64,000 bases of DNA from Drosophila pseudoobscura (GCF_009870125.1 NC_046680.1:4588001-4652000); one strand, 5' to 3'. Positions 1 through 10,951 are shown, counted from the stretch's first letter. Numbers and translations: made by a program. Notes: generated by a model not told the origin, from the sequence alone.

Positions 1-2123
1 CAGCGCATGCCGAGGCACAGTTTTTTTTAGAGATCTGGCAACTATTCTGGATAAATATATATACTTCTGAGACCCGACCCCTTGCTAAGTAAGCCAGATA
101 TTTGCGCCTATCCCTGGAATGCCGCATCAATTTTTGGGCCAATTGTCGGCAATTGGTGTCAATTTACGAAGGGTTTTCTGCCATTTTAATGGCATAATGG
201 CATATTGAATGTCCCACATATATAACAAGGGGCTATCGATGTTTGCGCCGACGATTTCTCCATAAATAATTCATTGGAACATGTAACAAAACTGCGTCAA
301 GTGGTCGCACACACCGGCAGACTGAGGACCAAGGACTGTCGCATTACATTGGCGGGAGGCGTCTGCGTGGGTGAGTGGTGAGTGGGTGTCTGTTTTTTAT
401 GGCTCCCCGGGGAAATGACGTACGACTACTGCCGAGTATGAATGCCAGTTTAATACACAAAACTTTGACAATATTGTCACACAGTTAACACGGATACACA
501 CTAGCACTCACCAACAGCAGGCCAACAGACGTGCAGCCAGACAAATGTGCGAATAAAATTGCTATTTTCGTGCAGCCTGCGTCTATTGTTAGCCCTATTG
601 AAAAGGTATTCAAGCTGTCACCTAAACACACACAAACACAGACATTGGTGTATTTGTCGCCAGAAAGATAGATAACTGGTTGTTATAGCAGCAAATCAAT
701 CATTTTTTTCACAGTAGAGCCTTCTTTATGGGACTAAAATCTGCTGAAAGAATATCCATTTTAAGCACATAGACGATGGGAATTCAATTCATCATGTGGA
801 ATATGTATTGGCGCTTAATTATATGGGTCAATTCTAGCCAAAGCCGTCAAAGTGAGCCAGACAGCCTTCCTTGATTTTAGACACAAAGCAAACCAGTCTT
901 GAGGCTCCTCTCCAGTCCATGCTTGAGTAGTTAGTCGGCGCCCACCAGCGTTGACGTCATTTGCATGCATTGGCAGTACTCAAGATGAAATTAGAACAAT
1001 TCGCAGCTGGGGAGATAAATCGAAAGGACTTTGTTTCGGCCTCCCTATCGCTCTCTCGTACTTGCCGAATGAATTCCGAGAACCCAAATAAAATCTCTCG
1101 CTTGACGTGCTCTTCAAACGTTTTGATTTAAGTTCTGGCCATTGTTTTTATTTGCCTTTAATGGGGGCTGAGCTACGGAAGCAGGTGGAGTCCGTCCATC
1201 CCTCGCTTCCCTGAGCTGTATCTTTAGTGTATCTCTGTTTGCTTTAACATCGAGAAAGTTTTGCTCTTCTTTTCAGTCGAGGCAGCGACTCATAAAGCAG
1301 GCTGAAGTCCCACTCCTGCTTGTTTTCCCCTGAACTTGAGGTTTTTTTTTCTTTCCTAGGTGCGAATTGGAAGGCAATGGGGCGGCAGGCCGCAAAACTT
1401 TTTCTCCGCTCTCCTTCTCTCCGGCAAGAAAAGGTCACTGAACAATTGACAAAGGGGCTTCTCCCGCTCTCCGTTTTCCTGGGGTTCAACAAACGCCATT
1501 TAAAAGTTTTACATAATAGTTGGTCCCGGCACTTGTCAAGTGCCCATTAAGCCAAAGATCTTGGCCAAGGAAAAACAATGACAGGCGCTGGCTGTCTGAG
1601 CAGCGGTTGATGCGGAAATTCAATCAAAGCCCGCTCAATTAAAAGTTGTCAATGGAACACTATTAGAACACTCATTGCGTTGAGTATAGTTCATAAGTTT
1701 GCTCATCCATGGGACACATCCACAAAAACACACCTCATCATTGGCCTTTGCAAAGATTCCAGTTACCTTAATTTGTCAATTTGGTTAATGGATATCTGAT
1801 TGAATTTGATGATCCATTTGCTGTTACCGGACTAAGAAAAATCGTATATGCACAGAAAATGTAGTTCTTTTCTTTTAGAAGGGTCTTCCTGAAAATGATT
1901 TGAATTTCGCGGGAACTTTTAGCCATGTTTCGAGCCAACAAGTAGGGCTGGAAAAGCGGGCGAAATATATTTACAGAAATCCCTCTATTATATAAACAAG
2001 TTTTTGTTGTTGTCGTCGCCCGATATCACTATGCAAAAAAATGGAACTTTTTTTCCACTGTGAATCCAAAGGACTTTCTTATCTAGATTTGGGTCTTGCA
2101 AATTATTTAATAATTGGTATTTT
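1..2123. other. Non-coding stretch, no gene recognised
   Basis: No long reading frame, splice-linked coding block or RNA gene is visible. The sequence is AT-rich with short pyrimidine runs. It may be intergenic, or intronic or UTR sequence of a gene lying to the left of the window; nothing here decides this. Confidence 0.5.
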
Positions 2124-3190
2124 TATACCCGATACTCAAAATGAGTATTGGGGTATATTAGATTTGTGGTAAAAGTGGATGTGTGTAACGTCCAGAAGGA
2201 ATCGTTTCCGACCCTATAAAGTATATATATTCTTGATCAGCATCAATAGCCGAGTCGATTGAGCCATGTCTGTCTGTCCGTCCGTCCGTCTGTCCGTCTG
2301 TCCGTCTGTCCGTCCCCTTCAGCGCCTAATGCTCAAAGACTATAAGAGCTAGAGCAACGATGTTTTGGATCCAGACTTCTGTGATATGTCACTGCTCCAA
2401 AAATATTTCAAAACTTTGCCCCGCCCACTTCCGCCCCCACAAAGGGCGAAAATCTGTGGCATCCACAATTTTGACGATACGAGAAAACTAAAAACGCAGA
2501 ATCGTAGAAGATGACTATATCTTCTAGAGTGCAAAATCTGAACCAGATCGTATAATTATTACAGCCAGAATCACGAAAACAATTTCACTCTTTCTCGCTC
2601 TGTCTCACTCTAACACACAGGTTTCATGGTCGGTTTTGCCAATTGCAAAATATGAGTTCTAGGATCTCAGAACCTATAAAAGCCAGAACAACCAAATTTG
2701 GTATCCACACTCCTGTGATATCGGACCTTGACCGTTTCCTGTCCAAATTTCGCCACGCCCCCTTCCGCCCCCGCAAAGGACGAAAATCTGAGGCAACCAC
2801 AAATCTCAGAGACTATTAAGGCTAGAGTAACCAAATTTGGTACACACACTCCTTTAAGATGTCACTATAAAACGTATATCTCAGAATTTCGCCCCACCCC
2901 CATCCGCCCCCACAAAGGACGAAAATCTGTTGCATCCACAATATTGCAGATTTGAGAAAACTAAAAACGCAGAATCATAGATAATGACCATATCTATTAG
3001 ATTGCTGAATCTGGATCAGATCAGATCATTTTTATAGCCAAAAGGAACAAATCAATTTGCAGTGGCTACGCAGCGCCCGACGTCACGCTCAGACTGATTT
3101 TCTGTCTCTCTCGCACGCACTCTTTGTCGTGTCGTCAAATATTAGCGGCGTCTGCCGGAGGAGAGCCATACTGACTTAGTATCGGGTATA
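2124..3190 (+). repeat. DINE-1/mini-me-like dispersed repeat, copy A (about 1.07 kb)
   Basis: The element starts with TATACCCGATACT and ends with its exact reverse complement AGTATCGGGTATA. The left end can also fold on itself, because a 34-base near-palindrome covers 2124-2157. A (GTCY)n tract lies at about 2268-2318, the signature of mini-me/DINE-1 (Helentron-type) elements. Three degenerate internal units share a GC-rich box followed by ACAAAGG and GAAAATCTG, near 2400-2470, 2740-2800 and 2885-2945. A second, inverted and shorter copy lies at 11389-11963. It has no coding capacity. The family name is inferred; the ends, the GTCY tract and the second copy are seen directly. Confidence 0.8.
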
Positions 3191-4390
3191 ACCGTAGAGT
3201 TGCGGTGTCCGCAGCAACTCACAACGTTCCACCTCGTTTTTTTCTTAGATTTTGTACTTTTCATAATTTAGAGGTTGTTCCTCCTTTTACGTTACGTAGT
3301 TTTACGTTCCTTCCCAAATGTCCTTTCACCGCTGAAAACTGTTTTTGTAAAAAAAAGGTATTTCGAGTAACGGAATTAAACGCCCAAATGAGGCATTGAG
3401 GTTTGGTCAAACTGCTGCACCTTAACCGTTTATCCATTGATTGTTTCATACGATACCTTAAACGACACCTAATTAATAAACCTATCAAAATAGAATAAGA
3501 AACCCTGAAATATAATTTATCTCAACTTTTGCTGAGTTTTCAAGAACAAAAATTAAAAAAAAAATCAGGGCAAAAACTATATATCTTGAATTATAAAGCT
3601 TACTATTTACCAGACGGCAAGCTTAACCTACAAAGTATTTAGGTCGACTGATAGCTGCATTTATCAGCTTTTCAGATTTTCAGAATTTCCATATATCCTG
3701 TTGAAAGATACTTAAGACGTGTAAAACGAAGCACAAAAACCTTAAATAAAAACATAAAAAATACCAGTTGTAAAAAATGTTTAAAAACAAAAATCATTTA
3801 AGTTTGTAAAGTCCCAAATCTATCAGGATCTCCCTGTTGGTTGGTTTTCCTCAAAGCGGTCATTTGGGTTGCTACTAAAACTAAAAATACTTCTTTTGAA
3901 TAAATTACTATGAGTAAAGAGTCTGCCACATTCTTCAATCATTAATCTGATCGTCGTGCAGAATCTGTGTGGATCCTGCGCAAACTAGTTTAAGCACGAT
4001 TCTAGTAAGCTGAGCCATCCTCTGCTCCTTTTTTTCTCTCCAGTTATGAGCTATGAGGTCTGAGTTATGAGCCACGACAAGACAGACTCCTCTCCCCAAC
4101 AATTTGTAAGGCTACAGCAGAAGCACCCTTTCCACCTACCACTCAAATATGAAATATGCATGTGCATAATAATATGGAGATTTTCTTCGCAAAGCATGGT
4201 CTTTTCTTCCTTAAAGCTATTCTGGATTAAAATTAAACAATAAAATGGTGGATGTCTTGTGTGCTTGTGTAGTGTAAGCTCTGGGCGTGTCCCTCTTGGC
4301 CATTTGTGTAAAAATATCGGTGACTTCAGTACAAAACAAATTTGGAACGAGGAACATTAACAAAGAAACTAGGTAACGAACTAAATAAGA
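3191..4390. other. AT-rich spacer before the aminopeptidase gene
   Basis: No convincing coding frame is present. The right part should hold the 3' UTR of the minus-strand aminopeptidase gene, but I found no clear AATAAA on that strand close to its stop. Confidence 0.4.
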
Positions 4391-5965
4391 TTACTTTCTG
4401 TCTGGGCAAGCAATCTGAAACAGGAACTGAACGATGGTGCGTGTGGGTCGGCCAGTCATGCAGTCTTTCAGCAGATACGGCAGCGGGTTGTAGCGCGTCA
4501 GCATGCCCACATTGCGAATGTCCAGGTGGGCCCAATCGAGGCAAGGGACCAGCTCGTGCAGAACGGCGGCAGCGATGCAGCTGGAGGCGGGGCCACGCCC
4601 GCGGTTGCTGATGTCAAAGGTCTCGTTCGGCATGATCAGCTCCTTGAAGTAGCGCCACAGGGGAAGCCGCCAAATGCGATCCCCCGTAAGGGCACCGGCC
4701 TTCTCGAACTGCTTGTATAGAAAATTGGAGTTACTAAAAAACCCCGCGGCTGATCCTCCCAGCGCTGGGCAGACGCCATAGCCAACTGTTGCAACGTCCA
4801 CGACCATGCACGGCTTGTATGCAGCCTGAGCGTAGAGCAAGGGATCGGCCATTGCCACCACACCAGCCTTGCTGACGTCCACGAAGCCGAGCGACTTGCC
4901 ATTGAGAAGGGTCACTACGTCGCCAGGCTTGGCCGCCATTCCAGAGGACATGTTCTCGCACAATGGCAGCAGTGCCGTAATATTTATGGGCAGCGACAGG
5001 GCGGCGGCGGCACGGATGACGCCGACGCAGGCTGCTGCACCGGCCATGCAGCCGCGGTACATGGACAAACAGTCCTTTGGACGGAGGCAGAGACCCCCGC
5101 TGTTGAACGTCAAACCCTTGCCCAGCAGGAGGATTGGCTTGTCCTTGGGTGCGGTGCCGCAGTAGGCGATTTCTAAGATGATCGGCGGCTCGCAGCTGCC
5201 CTTGGCCACCATCAAGAAGCTGTTCAAGCTCTTGGACTCAATCCAGTCCATGCCACGTACCTCCACGGATACCCCGCAGGGACACAGGGAATCCACCGCT
5301 GACTGGGCAAAGATTGAGGGCGTCATCTGATTGGCCGGCGTATCGGACAGGCGACGTGCCAGGTTCTGCGATTCGGCCTTAAACAAGCCACGCAGCCAGG
5401 CATCCGAGTCGGGAGAGTCGTACAACTCCAATTTGGGAATGTGTATGCGGGTCGGTAGGCGCTTGTTAGTATGATAGCGCCAGACGGCCAAAGAGCTCCC
5501 CTCGGCCGCCTGCTCCGGATACTCCATCGAGTCAACGAAGACATCTGTGCAGCCCTGCAGTTGAAGGGCACGAGCACCCACGCCGGCAGCGACGCGAACG
5601 TTTTCCATTCCCTCGTCGATCATCTCCAGGTCGTTAAAGCCAGCACCCTCCTGTCCCACGCCGACCACGGCCACCGCACGGAACTCCGCATCCACGTTCA
5701 TGAAGACTCGGCCTTTTCCCAGCTGGCCCTTTATTCCAGTCTCGCGTATGAGATCCGAGATCTTGCCCTGCACGCGATCGTCAAACTTCTCGCCGGATGA
5801 TGTCATCTTGGGCTGCCGGTCGCCCTCCTTGGCGTACACGCCCACCACAACGCCCTTAATAACCGAGTCGCATTTCTCGGCGTACTGCCGTCGCTGTACC
5901 ACACCTCTACATTTGGCCTGGGATGCGCATTGGATACGCCTGTACATCAAGCGTACAGAGTTCAT
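4391..5965 (-). CDS. M17 leucyl aminopeptidase family protein, sperm-type (S-Lap/loopin-like), probably catalytically inactive
   Basis: A single 524-codon exon starts at an ATG (5965-5963). The N-terminus is rich in Arg and has no acidic residue in its first 17, as in a mitochondrial presequence. The middle is the M17 macro-like N-domain. The C-domain carries the active-site scaffold but not its key residues. Where active enzymes have GKGITFDSGG this protein has GKGLTFNSGG (ligand Asp to Asn). The MRADM ligand Asp is Cys in MYRGCM. The NTDAEGRL signature is replaced by DVSKAGVV, losing its Asp, Glu and Arg. The first catalytic Lys is kept. Drosophila S-Lap proteins are abundant in sperm mitochondrial derivatives, and several members are known to have lost catalytic residues, so a structural sperm role is the best inference. 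The intact frame argues against a pseudogene. The exact orthologue among S-Lap genes is not resolved. Confidence 0.93.
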   Translation of the reverse strand: MNSVRLMYRRIQCASQAKCRGVVQRRQYAEKCDSVIKGVVVGVYAKEGDRQPKMTSSGEKFDDRVQGKISDLIRETGIKGQLGKGRVFMNVDAEFRAVAVVGVGQEGAGFNDLEMIDEGMENVRVAAGVGARALQLQGCTDVFVDSMEYPEQAAEGSSLAVWRYHTNKRLPTRIHIPKLELYDSPDSDAWLRGLFKAESQNLARRLSDTPANQMTPSIFAQSAVDSLCPCGVSVEVRGMDWIESKSLNSFLMVAKGSCEPPIILEIAYCGTAPKDKPILLLGKGLTFNSGGLCLRPKDCLSMYRGCMAGAAACVGVIRAAAALSLPINITALLPLCENMSSGMAAKPGDVVTLLNGKSLGFVDVSKAGVVAMADPLLYAQAAYKPCMVVDVATVGYGVCPALGGSAAGFFSNSNFLYKQFEKAGALTGDRIWRLPLWRYFKELIMPNETFDISNRGRGPASSCIAAAVLHELVPCLDWAHLDIRNVGMLTRYNPLPYLLKDCMTGRPTRTIVQFLFQIACPDRK

Positions 5966-6253
5966 CGCTTAATGATGAGTTACAAGACTTCACTTATTTT
6001 ACAGACTTCCGAACTAAATTTTGTTTTTTCCCAATAACAAATTTAGAAAAGAATTGTGCCAGCAGCTTAGACAAGGGTCAAAATCTGGAACGAAACATTA
6101 TTCCAAACTCCTCCTGAGATTCGATGTATTATTGATTCTTAAAACAAAGTTTTTTTCCTCTTTGAATTCCTCTCAAATCGAGGGAAGCAATCATTCAATC
6201 CATTTCACACAATCGACATAAGTTTTTTTCGCTTAATTAATAGAAACAAAGGA

Positions 6254-6461
6254 CTATTCCTCATCGGAATCGGATTGATTTGGCGGCTGAAGTTCGGATC
6301 GCCGCTTTTCAAACCCTCGTCGTCGGTGTTAGTTGGAGCCTCCTCATTACTGAAATCGAGTGGGCTGCTTCTCCAGCCCCCTCCTCATTATCGTCATTGT
6401 CATCGACCTCATCTTCGCTTTCGCCAATAACAATATCATCCAGATTGAGCAATGTGTTATC
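6254..6461 (-). pseudogene. Decayed acidic coding fragment
   Basis: Read on the minus strand, one frame starts with DNTLLNLDDIVIGESEDEVD and continues acidic. The coding-like text then moves to a second frame (SPLDFSNEEAPTNTDDEG) and to a third that ends QSDSDEE and a stop at 6256-6254. Each frame is interrupted soon after, as expected for a protein tail with small indels. The protein family is not recognised. Very short introns or chance acidic composition are alternatives, so confidence is low. Confidence 0.35.
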
Positions 6462-7069
6462 CCTTTATTTGGTTCTCCCTGGTTCCAGCCGCGCAGAAAT
6501 ATGATATGATCATGAAAACACTATAGTCGATGGGCCCGCTCGAACGTGAATACGTATTATTTACCGAACATAACTTTTAAATGATTTTGAAATAAATGGC
6601 CGATAAGTTCAGTTAATCGCACAAAAATATGGATATTTTACCTGTACATCGATGAAACAGAGCCAAAAGTATTTGGTTCATTTGATTTGAATTCAGAAAA
6701 CTAGCGACCATATTAATATTTCCGCCAGTCCAACCAAAATATCACTTACAAATATATTATGAGCCAAAAATTTGTCGAATTTTTTGAGTCGGTAATGGCC
6801 CGAATCCGAAATCCGAACTTGAATCGGGTAAGGACCTCTTTTACCCGATTGACAACAATGAGTCTCATTCCATGCACACATACCCTGGGGCAAATGGATG
6901 CTATAGAATTGTGAATACGTTTGTCTTCCAAGGTTTAGTAGGTATCAGGATCGACATAAATATATACAAGATACTAAAAAGGTACTTGAATATGTCTAAA
7001 GAATATCAATTTGAGAAAAGGTCTTAATAAATTACGTTTGATCTTCATATAAAATTAACGAAATATGGT

Positions 7070-7421
7070 GTACAAAGGCTATACACGCATCACGTCTTCA
7101 AATACCAGCATTGCGACTCTTTTTTTTGTTGAACTTTTTTCGTTTAACCCTTTTTTTACAATAAATACAATAAAAGCAAGGATTAAAAACTATCCAATCT
7201 TGTAGAAAATTAATTCATTAATCGTATAAAATTATGTGGGCATGGCCAAATGTGCTATATATATAGTAATATTCCACGGAAGATCAAAATCGAGGAATAT
7301 GTAAAATATAACTTGAATTCGTCAGTATATTTACGGTATATTTTGAAAATGAGGCGGTACATTTTGGTATATTTCTGAGGGTAGGACGGTATATTTTATC
7401 GATAAGTCCGCGGTCACACTG
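7070..7421 (+). repeat. Promoter-bearing repeat module, copy A, ending at the SdhB core promoter
   Basis: This stretch matches 12527-13042 at many places: CGCATCA-GTCTTCA, TTTTTTGTTGAAC, AAAGCAAGGA-TAAAAACTA, TCGTATAAAATTATGTGGG, GGAATATGTAAAATA and AACTTGAATTCGTCAGTATA. Its right part is an array of GGTATATTT-type boxes (Ohler motif 6), then TATCGATA and CGGTCACACTG. It may be a dispersed element that carries a promoter, or a duplicated promoter region. Confidence 0.65.
7397..7421 (+). promoter_or_regulatory. SdhB: SdhB core promoter: DRE plus Ohler motif 1
   Basis: TATCGATA (DRE, bound by DREF) lies at 7397-7404 and CGGTCACACTG (motif 1, bound by M1BP) at 7411-7421. Motif-6-type GGTATATTT boxes precede them between about 7325 and 7395. 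This is the TATA-less arrangement typical of housekeeping fly genes. The SdhB start codon lies 95 bases downstream, leaving a short 5' UTR. Functions come from known motif families; the exact start site is not determined. Confidence 0.85.
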
Positions 7422-7515
7422 AAAACAGTGCAAATAAAATAAAAATTTTAAAAAATTTTTAAAATTTAATTGCAAACGCAGTGCCGTTTCAATTCCCCAA
7501 ACAGACTACGAGAAT

Positions 7516-8790
7516 ATGTTGGTCAACGAAGCTAGACAAGTATTGAGCCGTGCCAGTTCTTTGGTGGCACGTCACCAGGTGAGAAGAGGATGGGACATGG
7601 CAATGGTGTCTCCTGGCCGCAGAGCTCTTGGGCGGGCGGCTTTTCGGCCAGTGCAGTTATATAAGGCGGGCCAAAACTGCTTGGGATATAATTAAAACCG
7701 ATAAAATTCACAACGAATGAGTCGCAGTTTGAAAAAGTAAGACGAACATTTTCGATTATGTAAACGTTATTGCACCCAGCAATTGGAAAAAATCGTTATG
7801 GCGTGACTGCAGCCAGACATTCGGGCTGCCACACTTACACACACGAGAGCAGACCAGCAGACTAATATTATCTTTGTATCTCTGCAGCTGCGCGCTATCA
7901 GCAATGGCACAGCCCAGTTAGATCAACAGGCCCAGCCCAAGGAGGCCAAGGAGCCGCAGATAAAGAAGTTCGAGATCTACCGTTGGAGCCCGGACAATGC
8001 TGGCGAGAAGCCGCACATGCAGACCTACGAGGTGAACCTGCGCGACTGTGGCCCCATGGTGCTGGATGCGCTCATCAAGATCAAGAACGAGATGGATCCG
8101 ACTCTGACCTTTCGTCGCTCGTGCCGCGAGGGAATTTGCGGCTCCTGCGCCATGAATATTGGCGGCATCAACACGTTGGCTTGCATTAGCAAGATCGATA
8201 CCAACACCTCCAAGTCGCTGAAGGTGTATCCCTTGCCGCACATGTATGTGGTGCGCGACCTGGTGCCGGACATGAACAACTTCTACGAGCAGTACAAGAA
8301 TATTCAGCCCTGGCTGCAGCGCAAGTAAGTAGACGGAACGCCCACAAAACTTTGATGACTCTCATCACTTTTCTCACTTCTACCTCATTCATACAGAAAC
8401 GAAGCTGGCGAAAAGAAGGGCCGGGCCCAGTACTTGCAGTCGGTGGAGGATCGCTCCAAGCTAGATGGTCTGTACGAGTGCATTTTGTGCGCTTGCTGCT
8501 CAACCTCTTGCCCATCGTACTGGTGGAATGCCGAGAAGTATCTGGGACCTGCTGTCCTTATGCAGGCCTACCGATGGATCATCGATTCGCGTGACGAGAA
8601 CTCTGCCGAGCGTCTGAGCAAACTAAAGGATCCCTTCAGCGTCTATCGTTGTCACACCATCATGAACTGCACGCGCACCTGTCCCAAGGGCCTGAACCCA
8701 GGCCGCGCTATTGCAGAGATCAAGAAGCTGCTTGCTGGTTTCGCCTCGAAGCCAGCTCCCAAGCTGGAGACAGCGGCTCTGCACAAGTAA
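7516..8790 (+). CDS. SdhB: Succinate dehydrogenase (ubiquinone) iron-sulfur subunit, mitochondrial
   Basis: Three exons (7516-7578, 7888-8324, 8397-8790) with GT-AG introns encode 297 residues, close to known insect SdhB. The protein passes electrons from the flavoprotein subunit through three Fe-S clusters to ubiquinone, in the TCA cycle and respiratory complex II, at the inner mitochondrial membrane. The first exon plus the start of exon 2 form a mitochondrial presequence. The [2Fe-2S] ligands are Cys100, 105, 108 and 120 ([10 protein letters not shown]...C). The [4Fe-4S] and [3Fe-4S] ligands lie in [11 protein letters not shown] (from Cys195) and [14 protein letters not shown] (from Cys252). 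The KGLNPG ending of the last motif is intact. A polyadenylation signal AATAAA is at 8986-8991. The gene is convergent with the APC15-like gene, and their 3' UTRs probably overlap. Confidence 0.99.
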
Positions 8791-8917
8791 AGCCCAGTTT
8801 CCTGATCTTTTTTGTTCGTGCTTTTCCCGAAACCAGTTCGCAACTAGTTGCAAAATTGTAACATAATCGACAGATCCAGTGCGAAATCATCCAACTGATT
8901 TGCTTACAATGTTTTAA

Positions 8918-8991
8918 TTTATTTAAGCTTACAGTAAACTAAATATGTTATTATAGTTTTTGAAGGGAACGTTGTGTGACGGAAAAATAAA
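8918..8991. terminator. Overlapping polyadenylation signals of convergent genes
   Basis: AATAAA for SdhB is at 8986-8991 on the plus strand. TTTATT at 8918-8923 is AATAAA for the minus-strand APC15-like gene. Each signal lies past the other gene's, so the two 3' UTRs should overlap by about 70 bases or more. Use of these sites is inferred from position. Confidence 0.6.
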
Positions 8992-9060
8992 TAGTTAATC
9001 GTGTATCCACTAACGAATCTGCCTTTGCATTAACTTCAATGGGCTGAGAGTGAAGTCGCC

Positions 9061-9509
9061 TCATTCATCAACATCATCTGGCGTATAAAAGTCTTGAGTG
9101 ACTGGAATGACGCGATCGTTGGTCTCGTCATCCTCCTCGTCGTGACTGTCCGTGTCCTCGCTGTCGTCGTTGGCTATAGAAGAGGGACACTATAGAAGGG
9201 ACTTCCGAGAAGAGCTCGTTTCAACTCACCATCTTCATCATCCGTCTCGATTCCCGGTATCGTCAGCATCTTGCCCAAGGGCTGCAAGTCGGTCCCAGCA
9301 GTTTTGAGGGATTCGCGCTGCAAAAAAAACAATGGTTGCAAATTGTGGCCCAAAATTAAGGCGAAGAGTGCAGTCCGTACCCAGTTGCTACGCTCGTCCT
9401 CGTAGCGCCTGGTCTGTGCCTCCTCGCTAACGGATGCTGGCGCCATGTCAAGCCAATAGCGATTGGCCACCGACACTTTCAGACTGGGAAAGAAAGGTAT
9501 CATTGGCAT
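9061..9509 (-). CDS. Anaphase-promoting complex subunit 15 (ANAPC15/Mnd2-type)
   Basis: Three exons on the minus strand (9509-9381, 9317-9230, 9173-9061) join in frame to 109 residues; both introns have GT-AG ends. The N-terminus MPMIPFFPSLKVSVANRYWL matches the APC15 pattern of a FPSL motif followed by a basic/aromatic stretch and an acidic-rich Trp region. A conserved-looking LQPLGK motif follows near residue 55, then a long Asp/Glu tail, as in vertebrate APC15 (about 121 residues). APC15 helps the APC/C ubiquitinate and turn over the mitotic checkpoint complex. A second in-frame ATG (9503-9501) two codons in could be the real start. The assignment rests on remembered family features, not an alignment. 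Confidence 0.88.
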
Positions 9510-9745
9510 TATTACGAGTTTTTCGACAGTCCAATTTAATTTCCACTCTTGTTATTGTTTTGATAGACGGATATGGCAACGCCACAACGCGTCTCTCTCT
9601 ATCGAACAAAATTGCTTAAAAGATATCGAACCAGAACAACAAAGGCAAAAAAATATGTATTTTTAAAATTTTTTTATTTATCTATAGAAGCTATAAAAAG
9701 GGACACCCGCGCGATGCTTAAGGTTAAGGCATCACTAATGCATAT

Positions 9746-10092
9746 TTATTGGTAGTAAAGTTCCAAGTTCATGCCGTCATGGATTTCATCTGTAGGAGAG
9801 TTGTGCAAAAAGGAAAACGTTTAAAAGATTGTTGGATGTACACTATTCAATGACGTACAATCAGATAGGCGGATGGGATCCTTGTAGATTGTGTACCACT
9901 TCTTCAGGACAATCTTCTCGTGCTTTGTGCCCGTCTGTGCCGCTATAAGTTTCTTCAAGTCTCCAACAGTGTCGTCCGGATTGCATTTGACACGCACCTG
10001 CGGGATATGTGTGAAATTTTATGCACAATCTTTATGCATGCTTAGGTATTTACCTTCTTGCCCAGTCGATCGTTGCAAGTTATTTCTATCAT
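9746..10092 (-). CDS. ubl: Ubiquitin-like protein UBL5/Hub1
   Basis: Three exons (10092-10054, 9997-9859, 9789-9746) give exactly 73 residues, the length of UBL5/Hub1 across eukaryotes. It starts [19 protein letters not shown] and ends NLELYYQ, with the diagnostic Tyr-Tyr end in place of the Gly-Gly of ubiquitin. Hub1 is not conjugated; it binds spliceosome components non-covalently and affects pre-mRNA splicing and stress responses. The ATG overlaps no other gene. It lies about 240 bases upstream of the APC15-like gene in the same orientation. The donor of intron 2 (GTACGT) splits a Tyr codon. Confidence 0.98.
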
Positions 10093-10366
10093 TTTTGTCT
10101 ACAATTTCCACTGCAAATTATAGTTAGAGGGACAGATTGAAGACTTTTCTTGCGCCAGCTGTTAAAAGAACTGCACGGTATCTACACATTTGCTACACAT
10201 CTGCTACATAATGGTAGGAAACAGAGGGTATGGAGAAGCGTCAAAACGGCCCAGAAAAGCCAACGCATGCAGGTAAAATCCACCCCTTTTGCCTAATATA
10301 CCTTGTCCTTACAGGCCGAACTAGAACTCATTTTTTCGTGGCATTATTAGCCCACTCAGCCCCCCT
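10093..10366. other. Spacer upstream of ubl with a possible tiny plus-strand exon
   Basis: This holds the presumed ubl promoter and 5' UTR. On the plus strand an ATG at about 10211 opens 20 codons rich in Lys and Arg that end at a CAG/GTAAAA donor near 10271. A possible acceptor (CTTACAG) follows only about 43 bases later, but the join reaches a stop at once. I do not call a gene. Confidence 0.3.
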
Positions 10367-10630
10367 CTATTTAAACAGGTCAGCAACTTGAGCTAAATCG
10401 CGGAAAATAATATTTTTTGTAAATTCTTCTTGGATGTCCATCCTATCTTCTTCTTCCTCTTTACTTAAAAAACAACCAAGAAAATCAGAAATACACTGAA
10501 AGAGAGCAAATCTCGCGCAGTAAAAAAGGCTATCGATAATCTCTAGAGCTGCGCGGTAAAGTGGAACTGTTTGAAAGTGAATGAGTGACACGGATTCGAA
10601 TGCAATTGAATAAATGATGCAGGGAAGCAC
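10367..10630 (-). CDS. Unrecognised open frame, possible exon
   Basis: An 87-codon frame with protein-like composition ends KEEEEDRMDIQEEFTKNIIF and a short tail. It has no ATG at its upstream end, since the listed start codon is GTG. It would have to be a downstream exon, begin at the internal Met near the C-terminus, or be chance. It contains a TATCGATA box at 10531-10538. No family is recognised and no partner exon was found. Confidence 0.25.
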   Translation of the reverse strand: MLPCIIYSIAFESVSLIHFQTVPLYRAALEIIDSLFYCARFALFQCISDFLGCFLSKEEEEDRMDIQEEFTKNIIFRDLAQVADLFK

Positions 10631-10948
10631 CGAGCTTATGGAAGTTTTACACCCTATGGCAATTTACGTTTAGAACGTTCTTTCTTGAAGCTTGTTTTTC
10701 TCAATCAATTGGGCAGAGGCTTGTTAACAAGAGATCGGAGGAGTCCATTGATCTGATAAAAACATCTGCTCGTAATTTATTGTTTTTTGATTCTTTTTTC
10801 TGCTATTGTAAATTGAAAAAAAAACAGTTGCGCGACCTTTGTTGGGTTTTTTCTTTTCATTATTGGGAGGAGGAAAACTGTTCTATTGTTTGTCCAAGCT
10901 TAAAACGGTAAATTTCTCTGCTTCAATTGCGCTGCTACTGAGAACACT
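10631..10948. other. Upstream region of the secreted peptide gene
   Basis: AT-rich, with several T and A homopolymer runs and no coding frame. It probably contains the regulatory region of the TATA-driven gene that follows. Confidence 0.4.
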
Positions 10949-10951
10949 ACA

